DNA from: Paenibacillus lycopersici
GTDB lineage: Bacteria > Bacillota > Bacilli > Paenibacillales > Paenibacillaceae
Length of the DNA stretch: 64,000 bases
Assembly (NCBI RefSeq): GCF_010119935.1
Contig: NZ_CP048209.1
Span: 1,979,501-2,043,500, forward strand
Direction of reading: 5' to 3'
The position numbers were made by a program, and so were the translations under genes. Below are positions 1 to 8,022 of the stretch, piece after piece. Numbering within the stretch: position 1 is the stretch's first letter; every line of letters starts with the position of its first letter. The notes below the pieces were generated by a model, which worked only from the letters and a program-made list of their open reading frames with translations, did not search any database and was not told the origin of the DNA.

Positions 1-44
1 GATTGCGCCAGGCCAATATCAAATGAGTTGACGGGAGCGTGCTT

Positions 45-506
45 GTGAAGATGGGCAACGGATTACTGGGGAACAATTTCATTACGCAGATCGGCATTCT
101 CGTCCATGACATTGAAGCCGTCAGTCGGAAATACGCCGATTTCTTCGGCATCGACAAACCGAACATTATAACCACCGACCCGTTCGAAATCGCGCAGACG
201 GAGAATCGGGGCGAGTCGACGCCCGCGCGGGCGAAGCTTGCTTTCATTAATATGGGTTCGCTGCAGCTGGAGCTGATCGAGCCGGACGAGCACCCGAGCA
301 CCTGGCGGGAATATTTGGACGCGCACGGCGAAGGCCCGCATCATATCGCGTTCGTGATCGAAGGCATGAAGGAGAAGATCACCCTGCTGGAAGGCAGGGG
401 CATGCCGCTGATGCAGAAAGGCGAGTATGTCGGCGGGCGCTATGCCTACGTGGATACGTTCAACGAACTGAAAGTATTGATCGAGCTGCTGGAGAACGAC
501 AAGTAA
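45..506 (+). CDS. VOC (glyoxalase-fold) family protein
   Basis: Small vicinal-oxygen-chelate protein of about 153 residues, closest in length and spacing to methylmalonyl-CoA epimerases. The first half starts with TQIGILVHDIE, the second with GPHHIAFVIEG, and the tail LIELLE carries the usual C-terminal Glu metal ligand. The first ligand, normally His in HIGI, is Gln here, so epimerase activity is uncertain. GGGAG lies seven bases before the chosen GTG; a GTG six bases earlier and an ATG six later are alternatives. An in-frame TGA just upstream shows the gene is complete. It ends seven bases from the convergent AraC regulator. Substrate not identifiable. Confidence 0.75.
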   Translation: MKMGNGLLGNNFITQIGILVHDIEAVSRKYADFFGIDKPNIITTDPFEIAQTENRGESTPARAKLAFINMGSLQLELIEPDEHPSTWREYLDAHGEGPHHIAFVIEGMKEKITLLEGRGMPLMQKGEYVGGRYAYVDTFNELKVLIELLENDK

Positions 507-513
507 GCGGGCG

Positions 514-1311
514 TTACGTCATCCGGTATGCCGCCGGCGGCACGCCGTACTTCTTCCGGAAGACGCGGAAGAAGTACGAGTAGCTGCCGAAGCCGCATGT
601 TTCCGCGACCTGCTCGAGCGTCATGCCGCTGTATTTGATTCGTTCGATCGCCATGGATAATCGGACGTTTTGGGTATACTGAATGATGGTCAAGCCGTAG
701 CATTCCTTGAAGAGATGGACGGTGCGCGAGACGCTGAGGCCGACATGGGCGGCGACGTCCGCGATCGTAAAGCTGTTCGCGGCCTGCTCGTCGATGAAGT
801 TTTTCATGCGGGTGGCGATGAACGATTTGCCCTGCAGCTCGGACTGCGTATCGATGGCGCGGTCGAGCCCCAGGCACAGCGCGCGCAGCAAATAATCGGC
901 GAGCTCCCGGTTCTCCGCTTCATAGCGGCGTTTCTCGAGAATAAGCGCCTGCCAGATCGACAGCCAGCGTTCGTCGGGGACGACTTTGACGCGCTGCTTG
1001 CGGTCGTGCCGGCCCCACCATTCGTCGAGCCATTCGCCGCGGCAGATGACGTAATAATCGCCGCTCGAGACGCCGGCACCGGAAGGCGCCTCGTCCGACT
1101 GCTGCGCGTACACGTTGAGATTGTAAGAATCGCCGGGCTTGAACATGAGCAGGTCGCCGGCCTCGATGCGCTGCATGCGTCCGTCGACGAGCGCCTCGCA
1201 TGTCCCTTCCGTCTGCAGACGGAACAAGTATGCATGCAGCCCTTCGGGATTCGTCATTTGGAAAGGCTGCGCATGATAGGAATAGCCGCAGCTCATAATT
1301 TCGGCGAACAA
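514..1311 (-). CDS. AraC family transcriptional regulator
   Basis: About 265 residues. The N-terminal half is cupin-like (GDLLMFKPGD near residues 52-61) and should bind an effector. The C-terminal 100 residues hold two helix-turn-helix motifs: IADVAAHVGLSVSR in the first and LEQVAETCGFGSYSYFFRVF in the second, ending in the family's GVPPAAYR. The reading frame opens with TTG; the first ATG lies five codons in with no better ribosome site, so the start is uncertain. It is divergent from the sugar isomerase and dehydrogenase genes, so local control of those genes by a sugar signal is a reasonable inference. Confidence 0.88.
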   Translation of the reverse strand: MFAEIMSCGYSYHAQPFQMTNPEGLHAYLFRLQTEGTCEALVDGRMQRIEAGDLLMFKPGDSYNLNVYAQQSDEAPSGAGVSSGDYYVICRGEWLDEWWGRHDRKQRVKVVPDERWLSIWQALILEKRRYEAENRELADYLLRALCLGLDRAIDTQSELQGKSFIATRMKNFIDEQAANSFTIADVAAHVGLSVSRTVHLFKECYGLTIIQYTQNVRLSMAIERIKYSGMTLEQVAETCGFGSYSYFFRVFRKKYGVPPAAYRMT

Positions 1312-1387
1312 GGCTCTTCACCCACTTTGCAGCAATATTGGACATGTCACTGTTATATAATACATCGTGTTATCGCTCATGATCCAC

Positions 1388-1393
1388 TATAAT
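1388..1393 (+). promoter_or_regulatory. Likely -10 box of the sugar isomerase gene
   Basis: TATAAT in the divergent intergenic region, 77 bases before the isomerase start. No good -35 box is seen 17 bases upstream, as expected for an AraC-activated promoter. CTCAT and ATGAG flank this stretch as a short inverted repeat. Confidence 0.4.
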
Positions 1394-1469
1394 GAGTGTC
1401 AGATCGGTAAACTAACAAGGCGTTCGCGGCGCAGCTGCGCCGGGACGCGATTCGAAAGGATGAGCTTGA

Positions 1470-2237
1470 ATGAGAATCGGATTGCAGCTTTATACGCTTC
1501 GCGACGAGACGGCGAAAGATATGAAAGGCACGCTCCGCAAAGTAGCGGCCATGGGTTACGAAGGCGTTGAATTCGCCGGCTATGGCGACGTGCCCGCGGA
1601 AGAAATGCGCGACCTGCTGAAAGAACTGAACCTGGAAGCGTTCGGCAGCCACGTCAGCCTCGATAACCTGCAAGGAAAGATGGAGGAAGAAATCGCGTAC
1701 CTGACGACGATCGGCGCATCCTACGTCGTATGTCCATGGATTCCGGCCGACAAGGTTGCGGAAGGCGAGTCGTTCTGGCGCTCTCTGATCGAGCAATTCG
1801 TCGGCTTCGGCAAACGCTTGAAGGAAGCGGGCCTCGAATTCGCCTACCACAATCACGATTTCGAATTCAAGACCAAAATCGACGGCGAGTTCGTATTCGA
1901 CGCCATGTACACCAAAGTGCCTGCCGATCTGCTCAAGGTCGAAATGGACATGGGCTGGGTGCAATACTCCAAGCAGGACACGCTCGCGTATATCGCGAAG
2001 TATGCCGGCCGCCTTCCTCTTATTCACCTGAAAGACTTCCGCCAGGGCGATGGCACGGGTCCGATCGACACGGTCGAGCTGGGCCGCGGCGATCTGCCGC
2101 TGAACGACATTATCGCAGCCGCGAACAAAGCGAACGTGGAATGGCTCATCGTCGAGCAGGATACATGCGCGAATCCGCCGCTCGAATCCGTTCAGACGAG
2201 CATGGAGTGGCTGAAAGCGAACGGCCATAAAGCGTAA
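1470..2237 (+). CDS. Sugar phosphate isomerase/epimerase (xylose isomerase-like TIM barrel)
   Basis: 255 residues, the usual size for the AP-endonuclease-2/xylose isomerase-like TIM-barrel family. The opening MRIGLQLYTLRDE is typical. Metal-binding and catalytic acids are visible in the later strands: VEMDMGW, IHLKDF and LIVEQD. AAAGGATG precedes the ATG. The Gfo/Idh/MocA dehydrogenase follows 88 bases later on the same strand. This pairing is common in Paenibacillus loci that oxidise and isomerise inositol-like or uncommon sugars, so a joint cytoplasmic sugar-catabolic role is inferred. The exact substrate cannot be read from the sequence. Confidence 0.88.
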   Translation: MRIGLQLYTLRDETAKDMKGTLRKVAAMGYEGVEFAGYGDVPAEEMRDLLKELNLEAFGSHVSLDNLQGKMEEEIAYLTTIGASYVVCPWIPADKVAEGESFWRSLIEQFVGFGKRLKEAGLEFAYHNHDFEFKTKIDGEFVFDAMYTKVPADLLKVEMDMGWVQYSKQDTLAYIAKYAGRLPLIHLKDFRQGDGTGPIDTVELGRGDLPLNDIIAAANKANVEWLIVEQDTCANPPLESVQTSMEWLKANGHKA

Positions 2238-2325
2238 TTTCAATTTAATTTCAAATTAATTTCAATCACGCTTCGAACGATTCCGATTCATTCCTACCTT
2301 CATTCGTAAAGGAGCTTTAACCGTT

Positions 2326-3345
2326 ATGTCTACTATTCGTGTAGCCGTCGTCGGCTGCGGCGCGATCGCGCAGCGCCGGCACATTCCTGAATATGCGGGG
2401 AATCCGAATGTGACGCTGGTCGCTTTCGTCGATCCGCTGCTGGAGCGCGCGCAGAAGATCGCCGATCCATTCGGCGCCGAAGCGTTCGCTTCTTATCAAG
2501 ACATGCTTGCGAAAATCAAGCCGGATGCCGTCAGCGTATGCACGCCCAACTACCTGCATGCCGAAGTATCGATCGCGGCCGCGAATGCGGGCGCGCATGT
2601 GCTGGTCGAGAAGCCGATGGCTTCGACGGACGAGGAAGCCGCGGCGATGATCGAAGCGGCAAGCAAGAACGGCGTTCACTTGATGGTCGGCCACAATCAG
2701 CGCCTGATGCCGCCGCACGTGAAAGCGAAGGCGATCCTGAAGTCCGGCGTGCTCGGCCGCGTACTGACGTTCCGCACGTCGTTCGGCCACCCGGGTCCGG
2801 AAGCATGGAGCGTAGACGGCAGGGACAGCTGGTTCTTCCGCAAGCCGGAAGCGATCATGGGCGCGATGGGCGACCTCGGCGTTCACAAATCCGATCTGAT
2901 ACGCTACCTGCTGGACGATGAAGTCGCGCAAGTAACGGGCTTCATCGGTACGCTGGACAAGCAGGATACGGACATCGACGACAACGCGACATGCATACTG
3001 CGGATGAAGAGCGGCGCGATCGGCACGCTCGTCGCGAGCTGGACGTATTACAAGGGCGAGGACAACAGCACGGTATTGTGGTGCGAGAACGGCGTCATGA
3101 AGATCGGCACGGATCCGAAGGATCAAATCATCGTCGAGCTGCGCAACGGCACGGTGGAGAAGTACAACGTCGGCGCGATCAGCACGAACGAGAAGCAGGA
3201 AACGAGCGGCGTCATCGACGCGTTCGTCGAGTCGATCGCGACGAACGCGAAGCCTGCCATCTCCGGCGAAGAAGGCCGCAAATCGCTGGCCGTTATTCTG
3301 GCTGCGTTCGAATCGCAGGCGACAGGCAAAGTCATCAACTTGTAA
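2326..3345 (+). CDS. Gfo/Idh/MocA family oxidoreductase
   Basis: 339 residues. The N-terminal Rossmann fold carries VVGCGAIAQ (about residues 8-16), the family's EKPMA motif (about 95-99) supplies the conserved Lys, and GDLGVHKSDL (about 178-187) supplies the catalytic His region. The C-terminal half is the alpha/beta substrate domain. An NAD(P)-dependent sugar or cyclitol dehydrogenase is expected. AAGGAGC precedes the ATG by nine bases. It follows the sugar isomerase/epimerase and probably shares its transcript. Substrate unknown. Confidence 0.9.
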   Translation: MSTIRVAVVGCGAIAQRRHIPEYAGNPNVTLVAFVDPLLERAQKIADPFGAEAFASYQDMLAKIKPDAVSVCTPNYLHAEVSIAAANAGAHVLVEKPMASTDEEAAAMIEAASKNGVHLMVGHNQRLMPPHVKAKAILKSGVLGRVLTFRTSFGHPGPEAWSVDGRDSWFFRKPEAIMGAMGDLGVHKSDLIRYLLDDEVAQVTGFIGTLDKQDTDIDDNATCILRMKSGAIGTLVASWTYYKGEDNSTVLWCENGVMKIGTDPKDQIIVELRNGTVEKYNVGAISTNEKQETSGVIDAFVESIATNAKPAISGEEGRKSLAVILAAFESQATGKVINL

Positions 3346-3377
3346 GTGTACGATTGATCTTCAGCATCGGGACATTG

Positions 3378-3410
3378 GGCTGTCCCGAAAGTAAGTTCGG
3401 GGACAGCCCT
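3378..3410 (+). terminator. Strong hairpin after the dehydrogenase
   Basis: GGGCTGTCCCGAA pairs with TTCGGGGACAGCCC with one bulged base and a six-base loop. No T-run follows, so it may be an mRNA 3' stabiliser rather than a classical intrinsic terminator. Confidence 0.5.
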
Positions 3411-3425
3411 AAACCGCACAAAAAC

Positions 3426-3477
3426 CACAAAGACCCAAGATGGCAGACCTGACTCTGCATCATCTTGGGTCTTTGTG
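3426..3477. terminator. Second long hairpin with perfect 17-bp stem
   Basis: CACAAAGACCCAAGATG pairs perfectly with CATCTTGGGTCTTTGTG, and GCAGA/TCTGC continue the stem inside. The two strands are equivalent, so it could end transcription from either side. Confidence 0.6.
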
Positions 3478-3647
3478 CATCGACCGCTGCCATCTGGAGC
3501 CGATTGTGGGCGATCGAAATCCGCCCGACCTCCAAGCTTACTTTGGGCAAGCCTCGAAGCAGGAGCTGCTGGATCCCCAGTTACGCTTCAGTTGTCCAAC
3601 AACATGTTCCAGCTCATGCATCCCTCTGGAAAAGGGCCCCGGGAAAC

Positions 3648-3823
3648 GAACATGAGATCCTTTATTTGCTCGTATGCATCGTTATTCGCGCGCTGCCGGA
3701 CAGGAGATGCGCTATTTCTGCCGAAAGCCGGTTTTTTGCTGCATTCCGGAGCCCATAACGCATCCTATGTCCGATCGCTGCCTCCAAAATGCCGATTTCG
3801 ATCAAATAGCGGATCCTCTGTCC
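3648..3823. repeat. Composite palindromic repeat, copy A (four 18-bp units, ++--)
   Basis: Four related 18-bp units occur at 3648 (+), 3698 (+), 3755 (-) and 3806 (-), spaced 50, 57 and 51 bases. The unit reads about GGACAGGAGATCCGTTAT; the inverted form here is ATAGCGGATCCTCTGTCC. The same arrangement recurs near 33.7 kb. The sequence between units is not conserved. No gene is supported in this intergenic stretch. Confidence 0.75.
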
Positions 3824-3967
3824 TCCTCCAGCCTGCCTATGTCTGTTCGTGGAGGCGGTACACGTCTGACGATACATGTTGCCCGCGTAGTAACGCTGTC
3901 AGCCGTGGGCCTCGCCCCGAAGCCTTCTCGACAACCTGCGGATCGGGGGAAGAATCCATCCCTTAAG

Positions 3968-4014
3968 AAGGGGCTTCCCACGGTCATCTAGCAATGACTT
4001 ATGGGAAGCCCCTT
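3968..4014 (-). terminator. Terminator of the dioxygenase gene
   Basis: AAGGGGCTTCCCA pairs with TGGGAAGCCCCTT, with a further GTCAT/ATGAC inner stem. It starts seven bases after the stop of the leftward dioxygenase gene. Confidence 0.7.
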
Positions 4015-4021
4015 ACCGGCG

Positions 4022-4855
4022 TTACGCTTTGTAGACGAGCGGATTAAGCGGCGAGGCCGCGATGTCGCCCGGATTCAATCCCGGGAACCAGCCGCGCAGG
4101 TCGTTCGCGCGGGCTTTCGAATCCGGCTCCGCAATGCGCACGCCGTCTTCGATGTAGATGATCGTCATGACTTCGCGCATCGCTTCCGTCGGATTGCCCG
4201 GCGCGGAATGGAGCGTCCAGCCGGCATGGAACGTGGCGTCGCCGGCGGCAAGGGCGCCGTAGTTCGTCGTCGGCAGCTGCTTGCCCTCGATGAACGAGCC
4301 GAGCGTCTTGTGGGATTCGTCCGAAATTTCCTGGCGGGACAGGTAGCCGAGCTTCTGCGATTCGTCGACGAACGTCATCGAGCCGACTTCCTCGGATACC
4401 GGCACGAGCGGCATCCAGAGCGTAATGGTATTCGGCGTATCGAGCGGCCAGTAGATTTGATCCTGATGCCAAGGCGTGTGGCCGCCGCCGGGCTCCTTGA
4501 ACAGCGCCTGATCATGGTAGATGCGCACGCCCGAGACGCCCATCAATTCCGCGGCGATCTTGGCGAAGCGGCACGCCATGACGAAACGTTTCGCGCCCTC
4601 GTTCAACTGCCACAGGTTTCCGATTTGAATGAATGCTTTGCCGTACGTGTCGCGTTCTTCGACCGGCTTCGTATTGTAGTCATGCTCCCGGACGACGCCC
4701 GACAGGATCGGCTCATAGGCGTTGATCTCGTCGGGAGTAGCTACGTTCCGCAGCAAGATATGGCCGTTCTTCTGGTAGGAAGCGATTTGTTCGTTCGTGA
4801 GCGCGTAATCCTCGTTCAGCGATGGAAGCTGCGCGTAATTGGCTGACGTTGACAT
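4022..4855 (-). CDS. Phytanoyl-CoA dioxygenase (PhyH) family protein
   Basis: 277 residues. A non-heme Fe(II)/2-oxoglutarate oxygenase: TPWHQDQIYW supplies the HxD metal ligands, HAGWTLHSAPGN the distal His, and the Arg of EAMREVMT the likely 2-oxoglutarate anchor. AAAGGAG precedes the ATG. It is divergent from an AraC regulator and close to sugar catabolic genes. Paenibacilli carry many such paralogs beside AraC genes. Substrate unknown; a small metabolite hydroxylase is the safe reading. Confidence 0.88.
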   Translation of the reverse strand: MSTSANYAQLPSLNEDYALTNEQIASYQKNGHILLRNVATPDEINAYEPILSGVVREHDYNTKPVEERDTYGKAFIQIGNLWQLNEGAKRFVMACRFAKIAAELMGVSGVRIYHDQALFKEPGGGHTPWHQDQIYWPLDTPNTITLWMPLVPVSEEVGSMTFVDESQKLGYLSRQEISDESHKTLGSFIEGKQLPTTNYGALAAGDATFHAGWTLHSAPGNPTEAMREVMTIIYIEDGVRIAEPDSKARANDLRGWFPGLNPGDIAASPLNPLVYKA

Positions 4856-4967
4856 AATAATGATGTCTCCTTTGCGTTCATCCGCCGGGATGCTTGAAGT
4901 AATGTTCGAACACCTTCATTATAGGACGGCGGTTCACCGGAATCTTTGTAACAATTTCCTGATTTTT

Positions 4968-4997
4968 TTGTCAAAAACGACTGTCATCCGTTATACT
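4968..4997 (+). promoter_or_regulatory. Sigma-A promoter of the AraC gene
   Basis: TTGTCA and TATACT separated by 18 bases, 43 bases before the chosen GTG start. Confidence 0.6.
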
Positions 4998-5039
4998 CAA
5001 TCGTATCTATGTACGGTGCGTCAAGGAGATGAGCGAAGC

Positions 5040-5957
5040 GTGTATTTGTCTGAATTGATGGCGAAGCATCCTATTGTGCCTTATATCCGCGAGAGCGATT
5101 TTGCCGTACGGAAGCCGTGGACCGTGGCGGCGAGGCGGCTGCTCGATTATTTGCTCGTCTACATTCAGGAAGGGGAATGCCTCTTTCACGTGAACGACAT
5201 AGCCTACGAATTTCGCAGCGGGGAATTTTGTTTGATTCAACCGGGCAGTCTGACCGTATTGGAAGGCAAGACGAATTCGATTACGCCGTTCGCCCATCTG
5301 GACTGGTTCTACGACGAAGCGCGCGAAGAACGGTTCCCGACGCGTCCCGGGCAGATCGACATTACGCCGTACAAGCATTTGCTGCAGCCGCGCTTGAACG
5401 ACCTGCACGGCATCGATATCCCGGTCCGGCTGCGTCCGAAGCAGCCGATTCAGCTGCGCGACCGGTTCCTGGAGATGGTCGACTGCTGGCAGCATCGCAA
5501 TCCGCTCATGCAGCTGCGGGCGCAGACGCTCGGAACGGAGGTACTCCACGCGATATTGGAGGATCATTCGGAGGACTTGCGGCTGACGGAGAAATCGGCG
5601 CCGCAGCCGATGAATTGGATCACCTCGTTCATTTCCTTCCGGCTGTCGGAGCCGCTGACCGTCCGGGAGATGGCGGCGAGAGCGAATTTGTCCCCGTCCC
5701 GCTTCAGCGCCAAATTCAAGGAAGAATTCGGCGTCGCGCCGCATCGTTACTTGCTTCGGCTCCGGATCCAGCATGCCAAGGAGCTGCTGGCGGACTCGGC
5801 GCACGGCATGGAGGAAATCGCGGCCTATTGCGGCTTCGCCGACATTCACCATTTTGCGAAAATGTTCAAGAAGGAAACGGGAACGACGCCGGGCGCCTTC
5901 CGCAAAGCCGCCGACAACGCGCATAACGGGCACGACAATGCGGCTCCATCCGTGTAA
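5040..5957 (+). CDS. AraC family transcriptional regulator
   Basis: 305 residues from a GTG start; AAGGAGATG lies 11 bases upstream. The frame stays open further back, but those codons overlap the promoter. An N-terminal cupin sensor (YIQEGECLFHVNDIAYEF, then GEFCLIQPGS) is followed by two helix-turn-helix motifs: TVREMAARANLSPSRFSAKF and MEEIAAYCGFADIHHFAKMF. It ends in TGTTPGAFRK. It is divergent from the PhyH-type dioxygenase and probably controls it. Confidence 0.88.
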   Translation: MYLSELMAKHPIVPYIRESDFAVRKPWTVAARRLLDYLLVYIQEGECLFHVNDIAYEFRSGEFCLIQPGSLTVLEGKTNSITPFAHLDWFYDEAREERFPTRPGQIDITPYKHLLQPRLNDLHGIDIPVRLRPKQPIQLRDRFLEMVDCWQHRNPLMQLRAQTLGTEVLHAILEDHSEDLRLTEKSAPQPMNWITSFISFRLSEPLTVREMAARANLSPSRFSAKFKEEFGVAPHRYLLRLRIQHAKELLADSAHGMEEIAAYCGFADIHHFAKMFKKETGTTPGAFRKAADNAHNGHDNAAPSV

Positions 5958-5988
5958 GGAAGGAGCCGCGCATGCAGTTCGCTATTGG

Positions 5989-6876
5989 TTAAGGACGAGT
6001 GAATTCCTGCGTCCAGTACGGACTCATGCTGCCGCCCTGCGCATAGCCGACGCCAAGCTGCGTGTAGTTGGCGCTCAGGATGTTCTGACGGTGGCCGGGG
6101 CTGTTCATCCAAGCCGTCATGACGGCATCGACGGATTGTTGGCCGGCCGCGATGTTCTCGCCTGCGTAGGAATAGTTCACGCCGAACGATTTCATCATAT
6201 CGAACGGACTGCCGTACGTCGGCGATTGGTGATCGAAGTAGCCTTTATCGCGCATGTCGGCCGATTTGGCCTGCGCCACTTTGTTCAGAGCGGCGTTAAG
6301 CGTGAGCGCCTGTACGCCCGCTTTGGCGCGCTCCGCGTTTACTTTCGCCAAGATTTGATTGGCGAAGTCGGAGTTGGCGGCCGTTCCGGCGCCCGCTCCG
6401 GCATTCGTGCCTGTGCCGGTATTGCGGTTGTAGTTGCCGGTATTACCGGTGTAGCCCGTATTGCCCGTGTTAGCGGTATTGCCCGTGTTGCCGGTATTGC
6501 CCGCGCCGCCGTAATAATTGCCCGCGTTACCGGTGGTGTTGCCGTTATTGCCGGTATAATAATTGCCGGTTCCGGGGTACATCTGGCGCAGCCAGTCGTT
6601 CAACGGATTAAGATCGACGTTGTTCAAGTTTTTTGCGCGCATCGTGCCGTCATAATTGTAGGCATTGAAATTCGTGCTGTTCGTGCGATCGTTGTTGGCG
6701 TTGAAGTTCCGCGTGGAAGACGTCGGCAGCCGGTCGACCGTATTCGTTCTGATTCGGTGGGCTTCGTTGCTGGCCGAGTGGTACTTTCCGTTCGTGTCGC
6801 GGACGGAGTTGTAGATGATCGCCCCGACGCCGAAAGCAAGCACTAATCCAAGCAGCGTTCCGAAAAATCGTTTCAT
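5989..6876 (-). CDS. Exported CAP/SCP-domain protein with GNT-rich linker
   Basis: 295 residues from the ATG preceded by AAAGGAG (about 12-base spacer). One N-terminal hydrophobic segment (FFGTLLGLVLAFGVGAII) anchors or exports it. Residues about 100-170 are an Asn/Gly/Thr-rich low-complexity linker with many GNTGNT units. The C-terminal 120 residues form a CAP domain: FDHQSPTYGSPFDMM, YSYAGENIA and SPGHRQNIL. Bacterial YkwD-type CAP proteins act at the cell surface or spore coat; no enzymatic activity is established. Its CAP core is very close to that of the LysM-CAP protein 3.6 kb away. Confidence 0.85.
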   Translation of the reverse strand: MKRFFGTLLGLVLAFGVGAIIYNSVRDTNGKYHSASNEAHRIRTNTVDRLPTSSTRNFNANNDRTNSTNFNAYNYDGTMRAKNLNNVDLNPLNDWLRQMYPGTGNYYTGNNGNTTGNAGNYYGGAGNTGNTGNTANTGNTGYTGNTGNYNRNTGTGTNAGAGAGTAANSDFANQILAKVNAERAKAGVQALTLNAALNKVAQAKSADMRDKGYFDHQSPTYGSPFDMMKSFGVNYSYAGENIAAGQQSVDAVMTAWMNSPGHRQNILSANYTQLGVGYAQGGSMSPYWTQEFTRP

Positions 6877-7108
6877 CTGAGTATCAAGCTCCTTTCTACC
6901 CACTAATATGTTCAGCGGCAAAAGGGGCTATGCGATGGCGAGGCGAGGAAGATCAAGGGACGACAACCTTTGCCATATAACATTATGGGCTGAGATAACG
7001 AAGGCGTTTTCGGGCGGATTCCTTCATGTTGAATAGTGATTATCGTTGGGCTTTATGGTAAGCTGAAGGTAATGGATCAATAAAATACGATTGGCAGGAT
7101 ATGATAAT

Positions 7109-7987
7109 ATGGAACAGCTGGAAGGGCATAAGAAAATCGTCATCAACGGTTATATGAGCCGCTACATGTTTACGCTCGGCGAGTATGACCTGCCCCTCTA
7201 CATGGACAGCATCGGCTTCAATCCGGATCAGGAATCCATCGACCGCACGAAGGGCTATCCGAATTTCCATTGGCTGCAGACGATCGAAGGCGAAGGCGAA
7301 TTCATGCTGAACGGCCGCCGTTATTCGCTGCCGGCGGGGAGTGGGTCGCTGCTATTCCCCGGGGTGCCCCATTCGTACGCGGCCAAAGGCGGGAAGAAGT
7401 GGTCGACGCTGTACATTACGTTCGGCGGCGAGCTGGCGGCTTCCATGCTGGCATCGCTCGGCATCCGCCATACGGAATGGCTGCACTGGAACGAGGATGC
7501 GCCGATTACCTCGCAGCTGCTCGGCATGATCGAGCAGATCCAGAAGGACGACGACCGGACGGGACTCAACGCTTCGGCGGCGCTGTACCGATTCCTGACG
7601 ATGATCAAAATATACGGGCAGAAGGGCGGGCGCTCTTCGGTCTATCAATATTTGGAGAAGCTGGACCCGCTGCTGCACTGGCTGGACGAGCATTACGGCG
7701 ATCCGGAGATCGGCCTGCCCGATATGGCGGAGCAGCTGGAGATCAGCCCGCGCTATTTGAATTCGCTGTTCCGCCAAGCGTTCGGCATTACGGCTTATGC
7801 TTATCTGATTCGGCTGCGGATCATCAAGTCCAAGGAGATGATGAGCTCCGGCGACAACAAGCTGTCGATCAAAGAAATCGCCCAATTGTCCGGTTACCGG
7901 GATTCGAGCCATTTCATCGCGGCATTCGGCAAAGCGGAAGGCATGACGCCGGAGCAGTTTCGCAAGCTGCACGGCCTCTTGATATAA
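7109..7987 (+). CDS. AraC family transcriptional regulator
   Basis: 292 residues from the ATG with AGGA nine bases upstream; an upstream in-frame TTG is less likely. The N-terminal AraC-type cupin carries FHWLQTIEGEGEF and LPAGSGSLLFPGVPHSY. The C-terminal helix-turn-helix pair is GLPDMAEQLEISPRYLNSLF and IKEIAQLSGYRDSSHFIAAF, ending GMTPEQFRK. The target is not evident; the next gene downstream, 35 bases away, is a basic HNH protein. Confidence 0.85.
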   Translation: MEQLEGHKKIVINGYMSRYMFTLGEYDLPLYMDSIGFNPDQESIDRTKGYPNFHWLQTIEGEGEFMLNGRRYSLPAGSGSLLFPGVPHSYAAKGGKKWSTLYITFGGELAASMLASLGIRHTEWLHWNEDAPITSQLLGMIEQIQKDDDRTGLNASAALYRFLTMIKIYGQKGGRSSVYQYLEKLDPLLHWLDEHYGDPEIGLPDMAEQLEISPRYLNSLFRQAFGITAYAYLIRLRIIKSKEMMSSGDNKLSIKEIAQLSGYRDSSHFIAAFGKAEGMTPEQFRKLHGLLI

Positions 7988-8022
7988 CCAAGACCAACGA
8001 TTACGAACGGAGCGAAAGCTAG

